Shown one piece after another: positions 1 to 7,017 of a stretch of DNA of 64,000 nt. The notes under the pieces are model-generated. The model saw only the letters and a list, made by a program, of their open reading frames with translations, was not told the DNA's origin and searched no databases. Position 1 is the first letter of the stretch. Every line of letters begins with the position of its first letter. Position numbers and translations under genes: made by a program. This DNA is from Tistrella mobilis (GTDB lineage Bacteria > Pseudomonadota > Alphaproteobacteria > Tistrellales > Tistrellaceae), in the NCBI RefSeq assembly GCF_039634785.1, contig NZ_JBBIAB010000001.1, positions 62,001 through 126,000 of the forward strand. The letters run 5' to 3'.

Positions 1-329
1 CGGTCGCGGCCAACCCGAGCGCGATCGTGTTCTCGGGCGTGTTCGAGGGCGCGCCCTCGGCCGGTGGCGCCTCGCGGCCGATGATCCAGCACGAGGATGA
101 CGAGGGCGAGGAACTGATCGCGGGCGACGGTGCCCGCTGGCTGGCCGTGGTCGCGGTGGACCGAAGCCGCGGGCGGCTGGCGCTCAGCCGGGTGGTGGAA
201 CGCGGCGGGCGCCCGACGGTGGTGCCGCCTGCAGGCGACGACGACCTCGATGCCTTCCACGACCTGATCGACTGGCTGGCCGGCTGGGCCGGCTGGACGC
301 CGGTCGGCACCCGCACCCTCGACTCCTGA
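1..329 (+). CDS. C-terminal part of an unrecognised protein (5' end outside the window)
   Basis: The reading frame that ends with TGA at 327-329 is already open at the first bases (codons run from base 3), so only the last 108 or so residues are present. A GTG at 27 could serve as a start, but no Shine-Dalgarno sequence is seen before it and the frame continues upstream. The visible part is acidic in the middle (HEDDEGEE) and rich in Trp near the end (DWLAGWAGWTP). No signal peptide, membrane segment or catalytic motif is recognisable. I do not recognise the family and assign no function. Confidence 0.55.
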   Translation, partial: VAANPSAIVFSGVFEGAPSAGGASRPMIQHEDDEGEELIAGDGARWLAVVAVDRSRGRLALSRVVERGGRPTVVPPAGDDDLDAFHDLIDWLAGWAGWTPVGTRTLDS

Positions 330-545
330 CCGCCGGCCTCACGCCGCGCGATGGCTTCGGCCCTGATCCGGCAACCGGGCGCCCGCCTGCGGCGCGACCC
401 GGCCGTCGCGGGGTGACCCGCGGGTCGGCCGGGCTTGACCCCTGCCGCTGAATGGCGGATCAATGCCCGGCGATGGGGAGAATTCCGGAGGTCGCCGCCC
501 CGCGCCCCGGCCCCGCAGCGACAGCGATCGAGGAGACCAGGACCC

Positions 546-1310
546 ATGCAGATCAACGGTGTTGCCGCAGTCGTGACCGGTGGTGCCTCCGGCCTGGGCG
601 CCGGCACGGCCCGGGCGCTCGCCGCCGCCGGCGCCAAGGTGACCGTCGTCGACCTGAACGAGCAGGCGATCGAAGAGCTGGCGCGCGAGATCGGCGGCCT
701 CTCGATCAAGCTGGATGTGACCGACCCGGCTGCCGCCGAGGCCGCCTTCGAAACGGCCGCCGCCGCCCATGGCCCGGTCCGCATCCTGGTCAACTGCGCC
801 GGTATCGCGCCCGCCTTCAAGGTGCTCGGCAAGGACGGCCCGGCCTCGCTCGACGCCTTCTCGAAGGTGGTGAACGTCAACCTGATCGGCACCTTCAACA
901 TGATCCGCCTTGCCGCCGCCCAGATGGCGAAGGCCGATCCGGTGACCCAGGACGGCGAGCGCGGCGTGATCATCAACACCGCCTCGATCGCGGCTTTTGA
1001 AGGCCAGGTCGGCCAGTCGGCCTATTCGGCGTCGAAGGGCGGTGTGGTCGGCCTGCTGCTGCCGGTTGCGCGTGAACTGGCCCAGCACGGCATCCGCATG
1101 TGCACCATCGCCCCGGGCATCTTCGGCACGCCGATGCTCTTCGGCCTGCCGCAGCAGGTTCAGGACAGCCTGGGCGCCAGCGTGCCCTTCCCCTCGCGCC
1201 TCGGCCGGCCCGAGGAATATGCGGCGCTCGCCCGCCACATCGTCGAGAACAGCATGCTGAACGGCGAGGTCATCCGCCTGGACGGCGCCATCCGCATGTC
1301 GGCGCGCTGA
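546..1310 (+). CDS. SDR dehydrogenase, type-2 3-hydroxyacyl-CoA dehydrogenase-like
   Basis: A 254-residue short-chain dehydrogenase/reductase. The N-terminal Rossmann motif TGGASGLG lies at residues 11-18, NCAG at about 83-86, and the catalytic triad is Ser147, Tyr160 and Lys164 in YSASK. Asp37 after the second beta strand (VVDL) favours NAD(H) over NADP(H). The overall sequence resembles the HSD17B10/type-2 3-hydroxyacyl-CoA dehydrogenase branch, which oxidises 3-hydroxyacyl-CoA in fatty-acid or isoleucine breakdown; the exact substrate is inferred. The ATG at 546 is chosen because GAGGAG precedes it at about 529. It is monocistronic, with a strong hairpin terminator just downstream, and the following gene converges on it. 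Confidence 0.88.
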   Translation: MQINGVAAVVTGGASGLGAGTARALAAAGAKVTVVDLNEQAIEELAREIGGLSIKLDVTDPAAAEAAFETAAAAHGPVRILVNCAGIAPAFKVLGKDGPASLDAFSKVVNVNLIGTFNMIRLAAAQMAKADPVTQDGERGVIINTASIAAFEGQVGQSAYSASKGGVVGLLLPVARELAQHGIRMCTIAPGIFGTPMLFGLPQQVQDSLGASVPFPSRLGRPEEYAALARHIVENSMLNGEVIRLDGAIRMSAR

Positions 1311-1343
1311 ACCGCCGCCGGACCCGGCAGGGCCGCAAAAACG

Positions 1344-1391
1344 ACAGGGAAAGGGCCGCTGCCCCGCGACGGGGAGCGGCCCTTTCCCTGT
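1344..1391. terminator. Bidirectional hairpin terminator
   Basis: A perfect 17-bp inverted repeat pairs 1344-1360 with 1375-1391. An inner ccccg/cgggg stem closes on a CGA loop. It sits between the convergent SDR and pterin dehydratase genes, so it can end both transcripts. Confidence 0.85.
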
Positions 1392-1397
1392 GACCGG

Positions 1398-1706
1398 TCA
1401 GGTGGACAGGCCGCTGCCGGCTGCCGCCTCTTCGATCACCCGGGCGAGCTTTGCGTCGCGCGCCGACAGGCCGTCGGCATCATGGGTGGTCAACAGGATC
1501 GTGACCCGGTTGTAGACGTTCGACCATTCGGGATGATGGTCCTGTCCGTCGGCCGCAATGGCGACCCGGGTCATGAAGCCGAAGGCGGCCTTGAAGTCGG
1601 TGAAGCGGAAGGTCTTCTCGATCGCGTCACGGCCTTCCACCTCGGTCCAGCCGGAGAGCGAGGCAAGAAGTTCGGCACGGGCGGCGGGGTCGAGCTTTTC
1701 GACCAT
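1398..1706 (-). CDS. phhB: 4a-hydroxytetrahydrobiopterin dehydratase (pterin-4a-carbinolamine dehydratase)
   Basis: A 102-residue protein of the PCD/DCoH family, a normal length for it. The signature is visible: DHHPEW at 56-61 with the two active-site histidines, YNRVTI, then His75 and Asp84. The family dehydrates 4a-hydroxytetrahydrobiopterin made by aromatic amino-acid hydroxylases; bacterial homologues without a hydroxylase neighbour may have other pterin roles, for example in molybdopterin metabolism. No phenylalanine hydroxylase is nearby. The ATG at 1706 is preferred over an upstream in-frame ATG at 1721 because GGGGAG lies 7 nt before it. It is divergent from the zincin gene, with a shared upstream region at 1707-1832. 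Confidence 0.9.
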   Translation of the reverse strand: MVEKLDPAARAELLASLSGWTEVEGRDAIEKTFRFTDFKAAFGFMTRVAIAADGQDHHPEWSNVYNRVTILLTTHDADGLSARDAKLARVIEEAAAGSGLST

Positions 1707-1832
1707 GTCGGGGCTCCCCATATCGCGTCCACGGGCCTCTGGCGCCCGCGGATCCCTGACCACCAGAAGGGCCAGCAGGCGCAGGGCCTGTCAACCCGAG
1801 AGACGTGACATCCCAACGGAGACGCAAGCCCG

Positions 1833-2270
1833 ATGACCGCTGCCGAGGACGATCCGGCCCGCCGCTATGGCAATCTCGTGGCGCCCGGCCTCGATGTGTT
1901 CGATGCGATCGCCGATCAGGCCTTCGGCAGCCTGCCGGCCGCCTTCCGCGAGGCGATCGGCCCGGTCGCCATCCGGGTCGAGGATTTTCCCGACGACGAG
2001 ACCCTGGCCGAGATGGGCATCGAAGACCCGTTCGGCCTGCTCGGCCTCTATCGTGGCGTGCCGCTGACCGAGCGGTCACTGACACAGCCGCAGGCCTGGC
2101 CGGACATGGTCTTCCTCTACCGCCGCCCGCTGCTCGACGCCTGGGCCGAGACCGAGGGCGAGGCCGCCGGCTCGACGCTCTACGAGCTGATCCGCCATGT
2201 GCTGATCCATGAAATCGGCCATCATTACGGCTTTTCGGACGAGGATATGGAGCGGATCGAGGCGGATTGA
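1833..2270 (+). CDS. Minimal zincin-like metallopeptidase family protein (COG3824 type)
   Basis: A 145-residue protein with the zinc-binding motif HEIGHHYG at residues 126-133 near the C-terminus, followed by an acidic DEDMERIE stretch. The layout matches the small single-domain metallopeptidase-family proteins (DUF1025/COG3824) common in alphaproteobacteria and actinobacteria: His-Glu-x-x-His, then another His, then a conserved Gly-x-Ser/Asp turn. The physiological substrate of this family is not established. No signal peptide is present, so it is cytoplasmic. It is divergent from phhB and convergent with the downstream thioesterase. Confidence 0.8.
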   Translation: MTAAEDDPARRYGNLVAPGLDVFDAIADQAFGSLPAAFREAIGPVAIRVEDFPDDETLAEMGIEDPFGLLGLYRGVPLTERSLTQPQAWPDMVFLYRRPLLDAWAETEGEAAGSTLYELIRHVLIHEIGHHYGFSDEDMERIEAD

Positions 2271-2322
2271 CCGCCGCCTCGCCCCCGCGCCGCGAGCAGA
2301 TCCCCCGAGGTCTCCGCAGCCG

Positions 2323-2748
2323 TCAGGCGCCCTGCCAGCCCATGCGCTCCAGGAACCAGCCCGGCACGGGCGCCGAGCGGCCGGCCTTCATATCGGTATA
2401 GACCCAGATGATCTCGCCGGTGGAGAGCAGCGCGTCCTCGCCCTTGGGATGGATTTCGATCGCGAAGGTCACGCTCGACCGGCCGGCCGCGCCGATGCGC
2501 ACGCAGACATCGATCTCGTCGTCGAACCGGATCGGCCGCTTGTATTCGACGGTCGCCTTGACCAGGTGGAAGTCGAAAGTGTCGGGCGAGAAGTGATCAT
2601 TATAGCCGATCTCGCGCGAGCGCAGAAATTCCGTGATCGCGGTGTCGAAATAGGTCAGATAATGCGCGTTGAACACCACGCGCTGACCATCCACCTCGGA
2701 ATAGCGGATGCGGAAGGGGAAATGGAACGCGAAATCCGAACGGGCCAT
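2323..2748 (-). CDS. Acyl-CoA thioesterase, hot-dog (4HBT/YbgC-FadM) family
   Basis: A 141-residue single hot-dog domain protein. The N-terminal strand-helix signature IRYSEVDGQRVVFNAHYLTY is the 4HBT pattern, with Asp18-type catalytic acid followed by an Asn/His-Tyr helix cap. Members hydrolyse acyl-CoA thioesters such as 4-hydroxybenzoyl-CoA or medium/long acyl-CoA; the substrate here cannot be read from sequence. The ATG at 2748 is chosen because the family homology starts there; an AGGAG lies about 12 nt upstream, a little far, so the start is moderately certain. It is divergent from the leader region that begins at 2900. Confidence 0.8.
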   Translation of the reverse strand: MARSDFAFHFPFRIRYSEVDGQRVVFNAHYLTYFDTAITEFLRSREIGYNDHFSPDTFDFHLVKATVEYKRPIRFDDEIDVCVRIGAAGRSSVTFAIEIHPKGEDALLSTGEIIWVYTDMKAGRSAPVPGWFLERMGWQGA

Positions 2749-2899
2749 GGGGGAGGGCGTCTCCTGGGTGCGGGCGCCTCGCGGGATGCGGGCGCCTCTC
2801 TTTGATCTGCCGCCGCCCAAACGGGCCGGGGCATGCGGTGCCTATCCTAGACGGACCGGCAACGGCCGGCCAGATCCCGTGGTGCAACGCCCGTAGGGC

Positions 2900-2927
2900 T
2901 TGACAGCCCGGCGCATCGGTATACCAT
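2900..2927 (+). promoter_or_regulatory. Sigma-70-type promoter for the leader/ACT-gene transcript
   Basis: TTGACA at 2900-2905 and TACCAT at 2922-2927 with a 16-nt spacer. The predicted start point is around 2934-2935, directly on the ATG of the first small leader ORF, which would make that ORF leaderless. Confidence 0.6.
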
Positions 2928-2934
2928 CGCGGAC

Positions 2935-3000
2935 ATGAGCATGATCGGACATCGCCATACGCGCGGTTTTGCGCGAATTACGGGCCCGGCCCTCTTCTGA
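2935..3000 (+). CDS. Possible leader peptide A (21 residues)
   Basis: A 21-codon ORF from ATG 2935 (a second ATG is at 2941) to TGA 2998-3000. The C-terminus reads RITGPALF. The stop codon and the last codons lie inside the hairpin at 2985-3010, an arrangement typical of attenuation leaders. The promoter places the transcript start at or next to the ATG, so translation may be leaderless, as known for rhizobial trpL. The peptide shares a C-terminal pattern (R-I-x-G-P-x-L-x-stop) with leader B exactly 200 bp downstream. It does not contain an obvious run of one amino acid, so what it might sense is unknown. That it is translated is an inference. Confidence 0.4.
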   Translation: MSMIGHRHTRGFARITGPALF

Positions 3001-3016
3001 GGGGGCCGGGGGTTTT
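2985..3016 (+). terminator. Rho-independent terminator/attenuator at leader A
   Basis: CCCGGCC at 2985-2991 pairs with GGCCGGG at 3004-3010, extended inward by CTC/GAG. It is followed by GGTTTT at 3011-3016. The stop codon of leader A lies in the loop region. As an attenuator it would cut the transcript before the ACT-domain gene. Confidence 0.6.
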
Positions 3017-3089
3017 CCCGTCTTGCGATGAGGGTCGCTGCCGGCTTGCGGCGCCTGCGGCCCGCCACCAGATCGATGCGTTGGTCCCG

Positions 3090-3200
3090 ATGACCGTTTC
3101 TGTCTTCGTCTCCCCCCGCAGCTGCGTCTCTGTCCGACACCGCCGGCGTCACACTGCATGCTGGACCGGTCTTCGAATTATCGGCCCGGTTCTCCGCTGA
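3090..3200 (+). CDS. Possible leader peptide B (36 residues)
   Basis: An ORF from ATG 3090 to TGA 3198-3200. Its end reads WTGLRIIGPVLR, matching leader A in the pattern R-I-x-G-P-x-L-x-stop and in an upstream RHT. It contains several Val, Leu and Ile codons (five Val in the first 15 residues), which would fit control by branched-chain amino acids, but this is only suggestive. No good Shine-Dalgarno sequence precedes ATG 3090, so the true start could lie elsewhere. The last codons form the left arm of the hairpin at 3185-3208. Confidence 0.3.
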   Translation: MTVSVFVSPRSCVSVRHRRRHTACWTGLRIIGPVLR

Positions 3201-3208
3201 GGACCGGG
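3185..3208 (+). promoter_or_regulatory. Hairpin overlapping the end of leader B
   Basis: CCCGGTTCTC at 3185-3194 pairs with GAGGACCGGG at 3199-3208 (one G-T/U pair), with loop CGCT. There is no T tract after it, so it may act as a pause or antiterminator-type structure rather than a terminator. Confidence 0.45.
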
Positions 3209-3346
3209 AGACCAGATGACGGCATGCGATGTCCCCCTGCCCGCCCGTGACGGTTGCGGCAGGCGGATGTCGGGACAGAGACCGTGACCGGAAAACGGCC
3301 CCCGACAATGGCAGGGCCCCGGTTACCGACGACGAGGACCGCCCCC

Positions 3347-3667
3347 ATGTTGACCGCCACCCTCAGCACCACCACCGCCCATCTCGCCCCGGCCGCCGAA
3401 GCGGTAGCGCCTGCCACCGCCTGCTTCTTCGTGGTCGCCGCCGCCGAGGTCGGCACCATGTCGCGGGTGCTGGAAGTCTTCGCCCTGCGCAGCCTGCTGC
3501 CGTCGCGCTGGCACAGCCAGCGGGTCGGTGGCCGTGCGGACGAGGTTCATATCGACGTTCAGCTCGACGACGTTGCACCGGGCGAGGCCGAAAAGCTGGC
3601 GCGCAAGCTCCGCCAGCTGGTCGAGGTCCGCCAGGTGCTGATCACCTTCAAGGCGGTGGCCGACTAG
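3347..3667 (+). CDS. ACT-domain protein resembling the small regulatory subunit of acetolactate synthase
   Basis: A 106-residue protein with one ACT-like domain at about residues 25-104. It shows the beta-alpha-beta start CFFVVAAAEVGTMSRVLEVFALRSL, a second strand around EVHIDVQLDDV, and helix-strand ARKLRQLVEVRQVLITF. This is the IlvH/IlvM/IlvN pattern (Gly-x-hydrophobic-Arg-Val then a long helix), but no large subunit gene is adjacent. Its partner and ligand are unknown; branched-chain amino-acid sensing is an inference. ATG 3347 is chosen because GAGGA lies 8 nt before it. The 5' region from 2900 carries two attenuator-like units, so expression is probably controlled by premature termination. 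A terminator follows at 3809. Confidence 0.7.
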   Translation: MLTATLSTTTAHLAPAAEAVAPATACFFVVAAAEVGTMSRVLEVFALRSLLPSRWHSQRVGGRADEVHIDVQLDDVAPGEAEKLARKLRQLVEVRQVLITFKAVAD

Positions 3668-3808
3668 GCCCCGCCCTCCCCGCACCCGTCCCGACCGGCA
3701 TCCGCCCCTCCGATGATGCCCCGGGACGGCGGCGGCATGTCTCCGCCTGCGATCCACGCCCCCTTCCCCCGGATCGTGCGCGCTGATCCCCATGACATGC
3801 CGGCCCCG

Positions 3809-3846
3809 AAGCCCGGCCCGCGGCGCCCCACCGCGCGGCCGGGCTT
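3809..3846 (+). terminator. Rho-independent terminator after the ACT-domain gene
   Basis: AAGCCCGGCC(c)GCGG pairs with CCGCGCGGCCGGGCTT (one mismatch/bulge), ending in CTTTT. It lies between the ACT gene and the convergent gluQ, and may serve both. Confidence 0.75.
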
Positions 3847-3867
3847 TTCCGTCCGGGGCGGCCGGGC

Positions 3868-4800
3868 TCAATCGGCGGCAGCCAGCCCCAGCCGCCGGCG
3901 GATGTCGGCCGGCGTGACACCCGCCTCGCGCAGATCGGCAAGCCGCACGCCGGGCGTGCGCTTGGCCAGCCGTCGCCCCTGATCGTCGGTCAACAGGCGA
4001 TGATGCCGCCAGACCGGCACCGGCCAGCCCGTCAGCGCCTGAAGCAGACGGTGGAGATGGGTCGCCGCCTCCAGGTCGCGGCCGCGGATGATGTGGGTGA
4101 TGCCCTGCAATGCGTCGTCATGCGTGACCGCCAGGTGATAGCTGGCCGGCACGTCCTTGCGCGCCAGCACCACGTCGCCGTGAATGGCCGGCGTCGCCTT
4201 CACCGGCCCCGCATCCATATCGGTCCAGCTGAGGCCGGCGGCGTCGGTCCGGCTGAGGCTGGCGGCGCCTGGTCCCAGGGCGGCCAGCGCTGCCGCCATG
4301 TCCAGCCTGAGGGCGTGCGGGTGCCCCGCCGCCAGCCTGGTCGCACGCGCGGCAGGCGTCAGCCTGCGGCAGGTGCCGGGATAGAGCGGGCCATCGGGTC
4401 CCGCAGGCGGCGGGCCGTGGGGCGCCGAGGCACTGGCCGCAATCTCGGCCTCGATCTCCGACCGGGTGCAGAAGCAGGGATAGACCAGGTCCCGCGCCGT
4501 CAACGCGTCCAGCACGGTGCGATAGTCGTCGAAATGCTCCGATTGCCGGCGCACCTCGCCATCCCAGCTCACCCCCAGCCAGTCCAGGTCCCGGAAGATC
4601 GCCTCGACGAATTCAGGGCGGCATCGGGTGGTGTCGATATCTTCGATCCGCAGGATGAAACGTCCGCCATGCGCCCGGGCGTAATCGTGAGACAGGATCG
4701 CCGACAATGCGTGGCCCAGATGCAAGAGCCCCGTGGGGCTCGGCGCGAAGCGGGTGACCGGCATCACGGCCGGCGGCGCGGGATCGATGGTCTGGCTCAT
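3868..4800 (-). CDS. gluQ: Glutamyl-queuosine tRNA(Asp) synthetase
   Basis: A 310-residue truncated glutamyl-tRNA synthetase paralogue that charges glutamate onto the queuosine base at position 34 of tRNA-Asp. Visible signs are RFAPSPTGLLHLGHA near the N-terminus (HIGH-type motif), the IEDID motif, zinc-ligand cysteines in YPCFC and the later YPGTCR, and a C-terminal RLAKR replacing KMSKS. The length and the missing anticodon-binding domain separate it from GltX. It starts at ATG 4800. It converges with the ACT gene, and upstream of it lies the AT-rich region that also precedes the enzyme cluster on the other strand. Confidence 0.92.
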   Translation of the reverse strand: MSQTIDPAPPAVMPVTRFAPSPTGLLHLGHALSAILSHDYARAHGGRFILRIEDIDTTRCRPEFVEAIFRDLDWLGVSWDGEVRRQSEHFDDYRTVLDALTARDLVYPCFCTRSEIEAEIAASASAPHGPPPAGPDGPLYPGTCRRLTPAARATRLAAGHPHALRLDMAAALAALGPGAASLSRTDAAGLSWTDMDAGPVKATPAIHGDVVLARKDVPASYHLAVTHDDALQGITHIIRGRDLEAATHLHRLLQALTGWPVPVWRHHRLLTDDQGRRLAKRTPGVRLADLREAGVTPADIRRRLGLAAAD

Positions 4801-5103
4801 CCGGCCTTCTCCGGGTCTTTCAGGTGCATATGCAACCTTGGGACGATTAACGAAAACGATAATTGACTCTCGGTCCTGTCCTGACAGAGGATATCAACCA
4901 GAGGTCGTTATGGGTTTGGTTTCATACTGCAATAAAGCTGCAAAGGGACTGTAGCGAAGACCATGAAACCCCCAGGCGACGCGGAATGTCCATCACGGGC
5001 GACGCGGGCGGCGCGCGCCCCGCCTTCAGGATTTGCCGGTCTCAGGGCGGGATCGGGTCATTCGGGGGCAGGCAAGGCTGGCGCCAGCTTGAGGAGTGGT
5101 ATC
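4801..5103 (+). promoter_or_regulatory. AT-rich upstream region of the five-enzyme cluster
   Basis: This 303-bp gap between divergent gluQ and the aldolase gene contains, at about 4838-4950, the most AT-rich stretch of the first 10 kb, so promoters are likely here. A TTGACT at 4863-4868 is a possible -35 element, but no convincing -10 box lies 16-18 nt downstream. A 14-codon ORF (ATG 4910 to TAG 4954) has AGAGG five nt before it and might be a leader peptide. Nothing else is recognisable. Confidence 0.35.
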
Positions 5104-6090
5104 ATGACGATCAGGGTCATCGACGTGACACTCCGCGACGGCGGATATGTCAACGATCACGGCTTTACGCCACAACAGGCCGCAGCACTGGTGGCGGGCC
5201 TCGCGGCATCCGGCCTCGACTATGTGGAGATCGGCTATTACCGGCCCCATGACGAGGCCCTGTACGACGGCCGGCCGGCAGCGTGCTGCCCGGCCTGGTA
5301 TATCGATCAGATGCGCCGGGTGTCGGACCGCACCGGTCTGACGGTGATGGCGCATGTCCATCAGGTGATGCTGGACGACTATGCCCGCCTCGCCGATCAG
5401 GGCGTGCGGCTGGTGCGCATGCCGGCGACGCCGGCCCGGCTCGATGCCGCGCTCACCCATGCAGAGCGCATCCGCTCTCTGGGCATGGAAGCGGCGATCA
5501 ATCTGATCCGGGCATCGGAACAACCGCTGGATCTGGCGCCCGACGTGGCACGGCGTGCCCGGGATGCCGGTGCCAACTGGTTCTACATCGCCGACAGCAA
5601 TGGCGGGCTCTACCCGCACGAGGTGTCGCGCCGCATTGCCGACATCGCGGAAGCGGCAGGCCCCGGCGGACCGGGCATCGGTTTTCATGCCCATGACGGG
5701 CTCCGCCTCGGCTTCGCCAACACATTGGCTGCCATCGAGGCCGGCGCCGTCATCGTCGACGGGTCGCTGGGCGGCATGGGCAAGGGCGGCGGCAACTGCC
5801 AGACCGAGGCGCTGGCCGTGCATCTGCATCGTGGCCAGGGCCGGGCCTTCGCCCATGAGCGGCTGGCGCGGCTGATCTCGGAGCATCTGCTCGACTGGGT
5901 CGACCGGCGGGCCTTCGCGCTCTACGAGAACTGCCTGGCCGCATCCATGAACCTCAATCTCGACGATCTTCGGGCGCTGCGCGAAGACGCGGCCCGCGAC
6001 GGCCGTGCTTTCCTGGATGTGCTTGCCGGCCGGCTGGCCGGTCTGATGCAGCCGGCGGAAGCAGGCGCCCTGGCCCGCGGCGCGGCCTGA
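5104..6090 (+). CDS. DRE-TIM metallolyase family aldolase (HMG-CoA lyase / 4-hydroxy-2-oxovalerate aldolase-like)
   Basis: A 328-residue TIM-barrel protein. VTLRDGG at 8-14 carries the Arg-Asp pair of DRE-TIM lyases, VEIGYY follows, and the metal-binding His-x-His is His195/His197 in GFHAHDG, with a Gly-rich [19 protein letters not shown] loop after it. The family includes 4-hydroxy-2-oxovalerate aldolase, HMG-CoA lyase and homocitrate/isopropylmalate synthases; the short length without a C-terminal LeuA dimer domain favours an aldolase or lyase. ATG 5104 is chosen because GAGGAG precedes it. It is the first gene of a five-gene same-strand run to 10182, and is probably co-expressed with the oxidase, aminotransferase, ATP-grasp and RraA-like genes. 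The substrate is unknown. Confidence 0.8.
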   Translation: MTIRVIDVTLRDGGYVNDHGFTPQQAAALVAGLAASGLDYVEIGYYRPHDEALYDGRPAACCPAWYIDQMRRVSDRTGLTVMAHVHQVMLDDYARLADQGVRLVRMPATPARLDAALTHAERIRSLGMEAAINLIRASEQPLDLAPDVARRARDAGANWFYIADSNGGLYPHEVSRRIADIAEAAGPGGPGIGFHAHDGLRLGFANTLAAIEAGAVIVDGSLGGMGKGGGNCQTEALAVHLHRGQGRAFAHERLARLISEHLLDWVDRRAFALYENCLAASMNLNLDDLRALREDAARDGRAFLDVLAGRLAGLMQPAEAGALARGAA

Positions 6091-6160
6091 ACCGCGACCG
6101 CCCCGGCTCATTCCCGTTCTCACCAAACGATCCACCCACGCGACGACTGGAAGGTTCGAC

Positions 6161-6925
6161 ATGACGGACTTCGTCGAAACGCTCGACCGCATGATTGCCG
6201 AGCGCAAGAAGATGACCAGCCCGCTCTATCAGCTGATCATGAGCGGCAAGGCGACGCAGCGGCTGCTGCAGAACTTCGTCATCCACCGCTGGCCGATCAA
6301 GAACTTCTGGACCCGCAACATCCTGGGCATCGCCTCGCGGATCGACGACTACGAGCTGCGCATCTCGCTGGTCGAGAACATCTACGAGGAAGAGACCGGC
6401 CGGCTGACCGACAGCCGCCGCCACCTGCTCTCCTTCGTCGATTTCGGCAACTCGGTCGGCGTCACCATGGATGACATTCAGGCCGCACCGCTGCTGCCCG
6501 AGACCCAGGCGGTGATCGACCACAATGTCGGCGTCTGCAACAACACCGCCGTCCATTTCACGGCCGGCGTCGCCTCGGTGCTGCTGCTGATGGAAGGCCA
6601 GCCGCCGATCGTGAACCCGCAGAAGCGTTCGATGCTCGACGTGATGCGCGACGTCTATCAGCTGCCGCCCGAGGGCTATGACTACTTCGTCCATCATGCG
6701 TCGTCGACCGAGGGCGACGATCATGTGAGCGAGCTCGAGGACGAGCATGCCTCGGTCGCGCGTGAGCTGCTGCGCCGCTACGCCAACACTCCCGAGCTGC
6801 AGGACCAGTGCGTGCGCATGCTGGGCCGGGCGCTGGATCTGCGCCACGCCCATTTCGACGCCATGCTGCGCAACTTCTACGATCCGGCCGAAGCGCCGTT
6901 CCGTTACCAGGACGTCGCCGCCTGA
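6161..6925 (+). CDS. Haem-oxygenase-like di-iron oxidase (iron-containing redox enzyme family, PqqC/TenA fold)
   Basis: A 254-residue all-helical protein. The first metal helix is seen as [20 protein letters not shown] (Glu72-79 region, His88). The later stretch [21 protein letters not shown] (from about residue 177) offers His178/179, Glu184, Asp186/187 and His188 as further ligands. Members of this fold perform oxidative decarboxylation, C-C cleavage or N-oxygenation of amino-acid-like substrates (UndA, BesC, SznF, PqqC). Which chemistry applies here cannot be read. It starts at ATG 6161 with GGAAGG before it, 70 nt after the aldolase gene. The setting beside an aminotransferase and an ATP-grasp enzyme points to oxidation of an amino or keto acid. 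Confidence 0.8.
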   Translation: MTDFVETLDRMIAERKKMTSPLYQLIMSGKATQRLLQNFVIHRWPIKNFWTRNILGIASRIDDYELRISLVENIYEEETGRLTDSRRHLLSFVDFGNSVGVTMDDIQAAPLLPETQAVIDHNVGVCNNTAVHFTAGVASVLLLMEGQPPIVNPQKRSMLDVMRDVYQLPPEGYDYFVHHASSTEGDDHVSELEDEHASVARELLRRYANTPELQDQCVRMLGRALDLRHAHFDAMLRNFYDPAEAPFRYQDVAA

Positions 6926-6932
6926 GCTGACC

Positions 6933-6970
6933 GGGTCCGGGGCCGCCGTACATGCGACGGACCCGGACCC
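6933..6970 (+). terminator. Intercistronic hairpin in the enzyme cluster
   Basis: GGGTCCGGG at 6933-6941 pairs perfectly with CCCGGACCC at 6962-6970, with an inner CCGT/ACGG stem. No T tract follows. It may attenuate transcription or stabilise the upstream mRNA rather than end the operon. Confidence 0.4.
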
Positions 6971-7017
6971 GTCACTCCTGACGCCCCCCTCCGACGCCCC
7001 GCCCCGGAAGCCGCGCC

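Larger units (their letters stand above)
2974..3231 (+). repeat. Diverged direct repeat of a leader-plus-hairpin unit, 200 bp apart
   Basis: CGAATTA at 2974-2980 and at 3174-3180 begin two similar stretches. Each continues as (c/t)(g/c)GGCCCGG, a hairpin, a TGA stop (2998-3000 and 3198-3200, exactly 200 bp apart) and a TGCGATG (3023-3029 and 3225-3231). In the frame that ends at each TGA both copies encode R-I-(T/I)-G-P-(A/V)-L-(F/R). Confidence 0.6.

Noticed and set aside
339-1238. Open frame opposite the SDR gene
   Set aside because: Antisense shadow. The plus strand has the complete SDR motifs.
3090-3200. Calling leader B an ilv-type attenuator outright
   Set aside because: It has several Val, Leu and Ile codons, but no dense run of them, no clear start signal and no T tract, so the sensed amino acid cannot be assigned.
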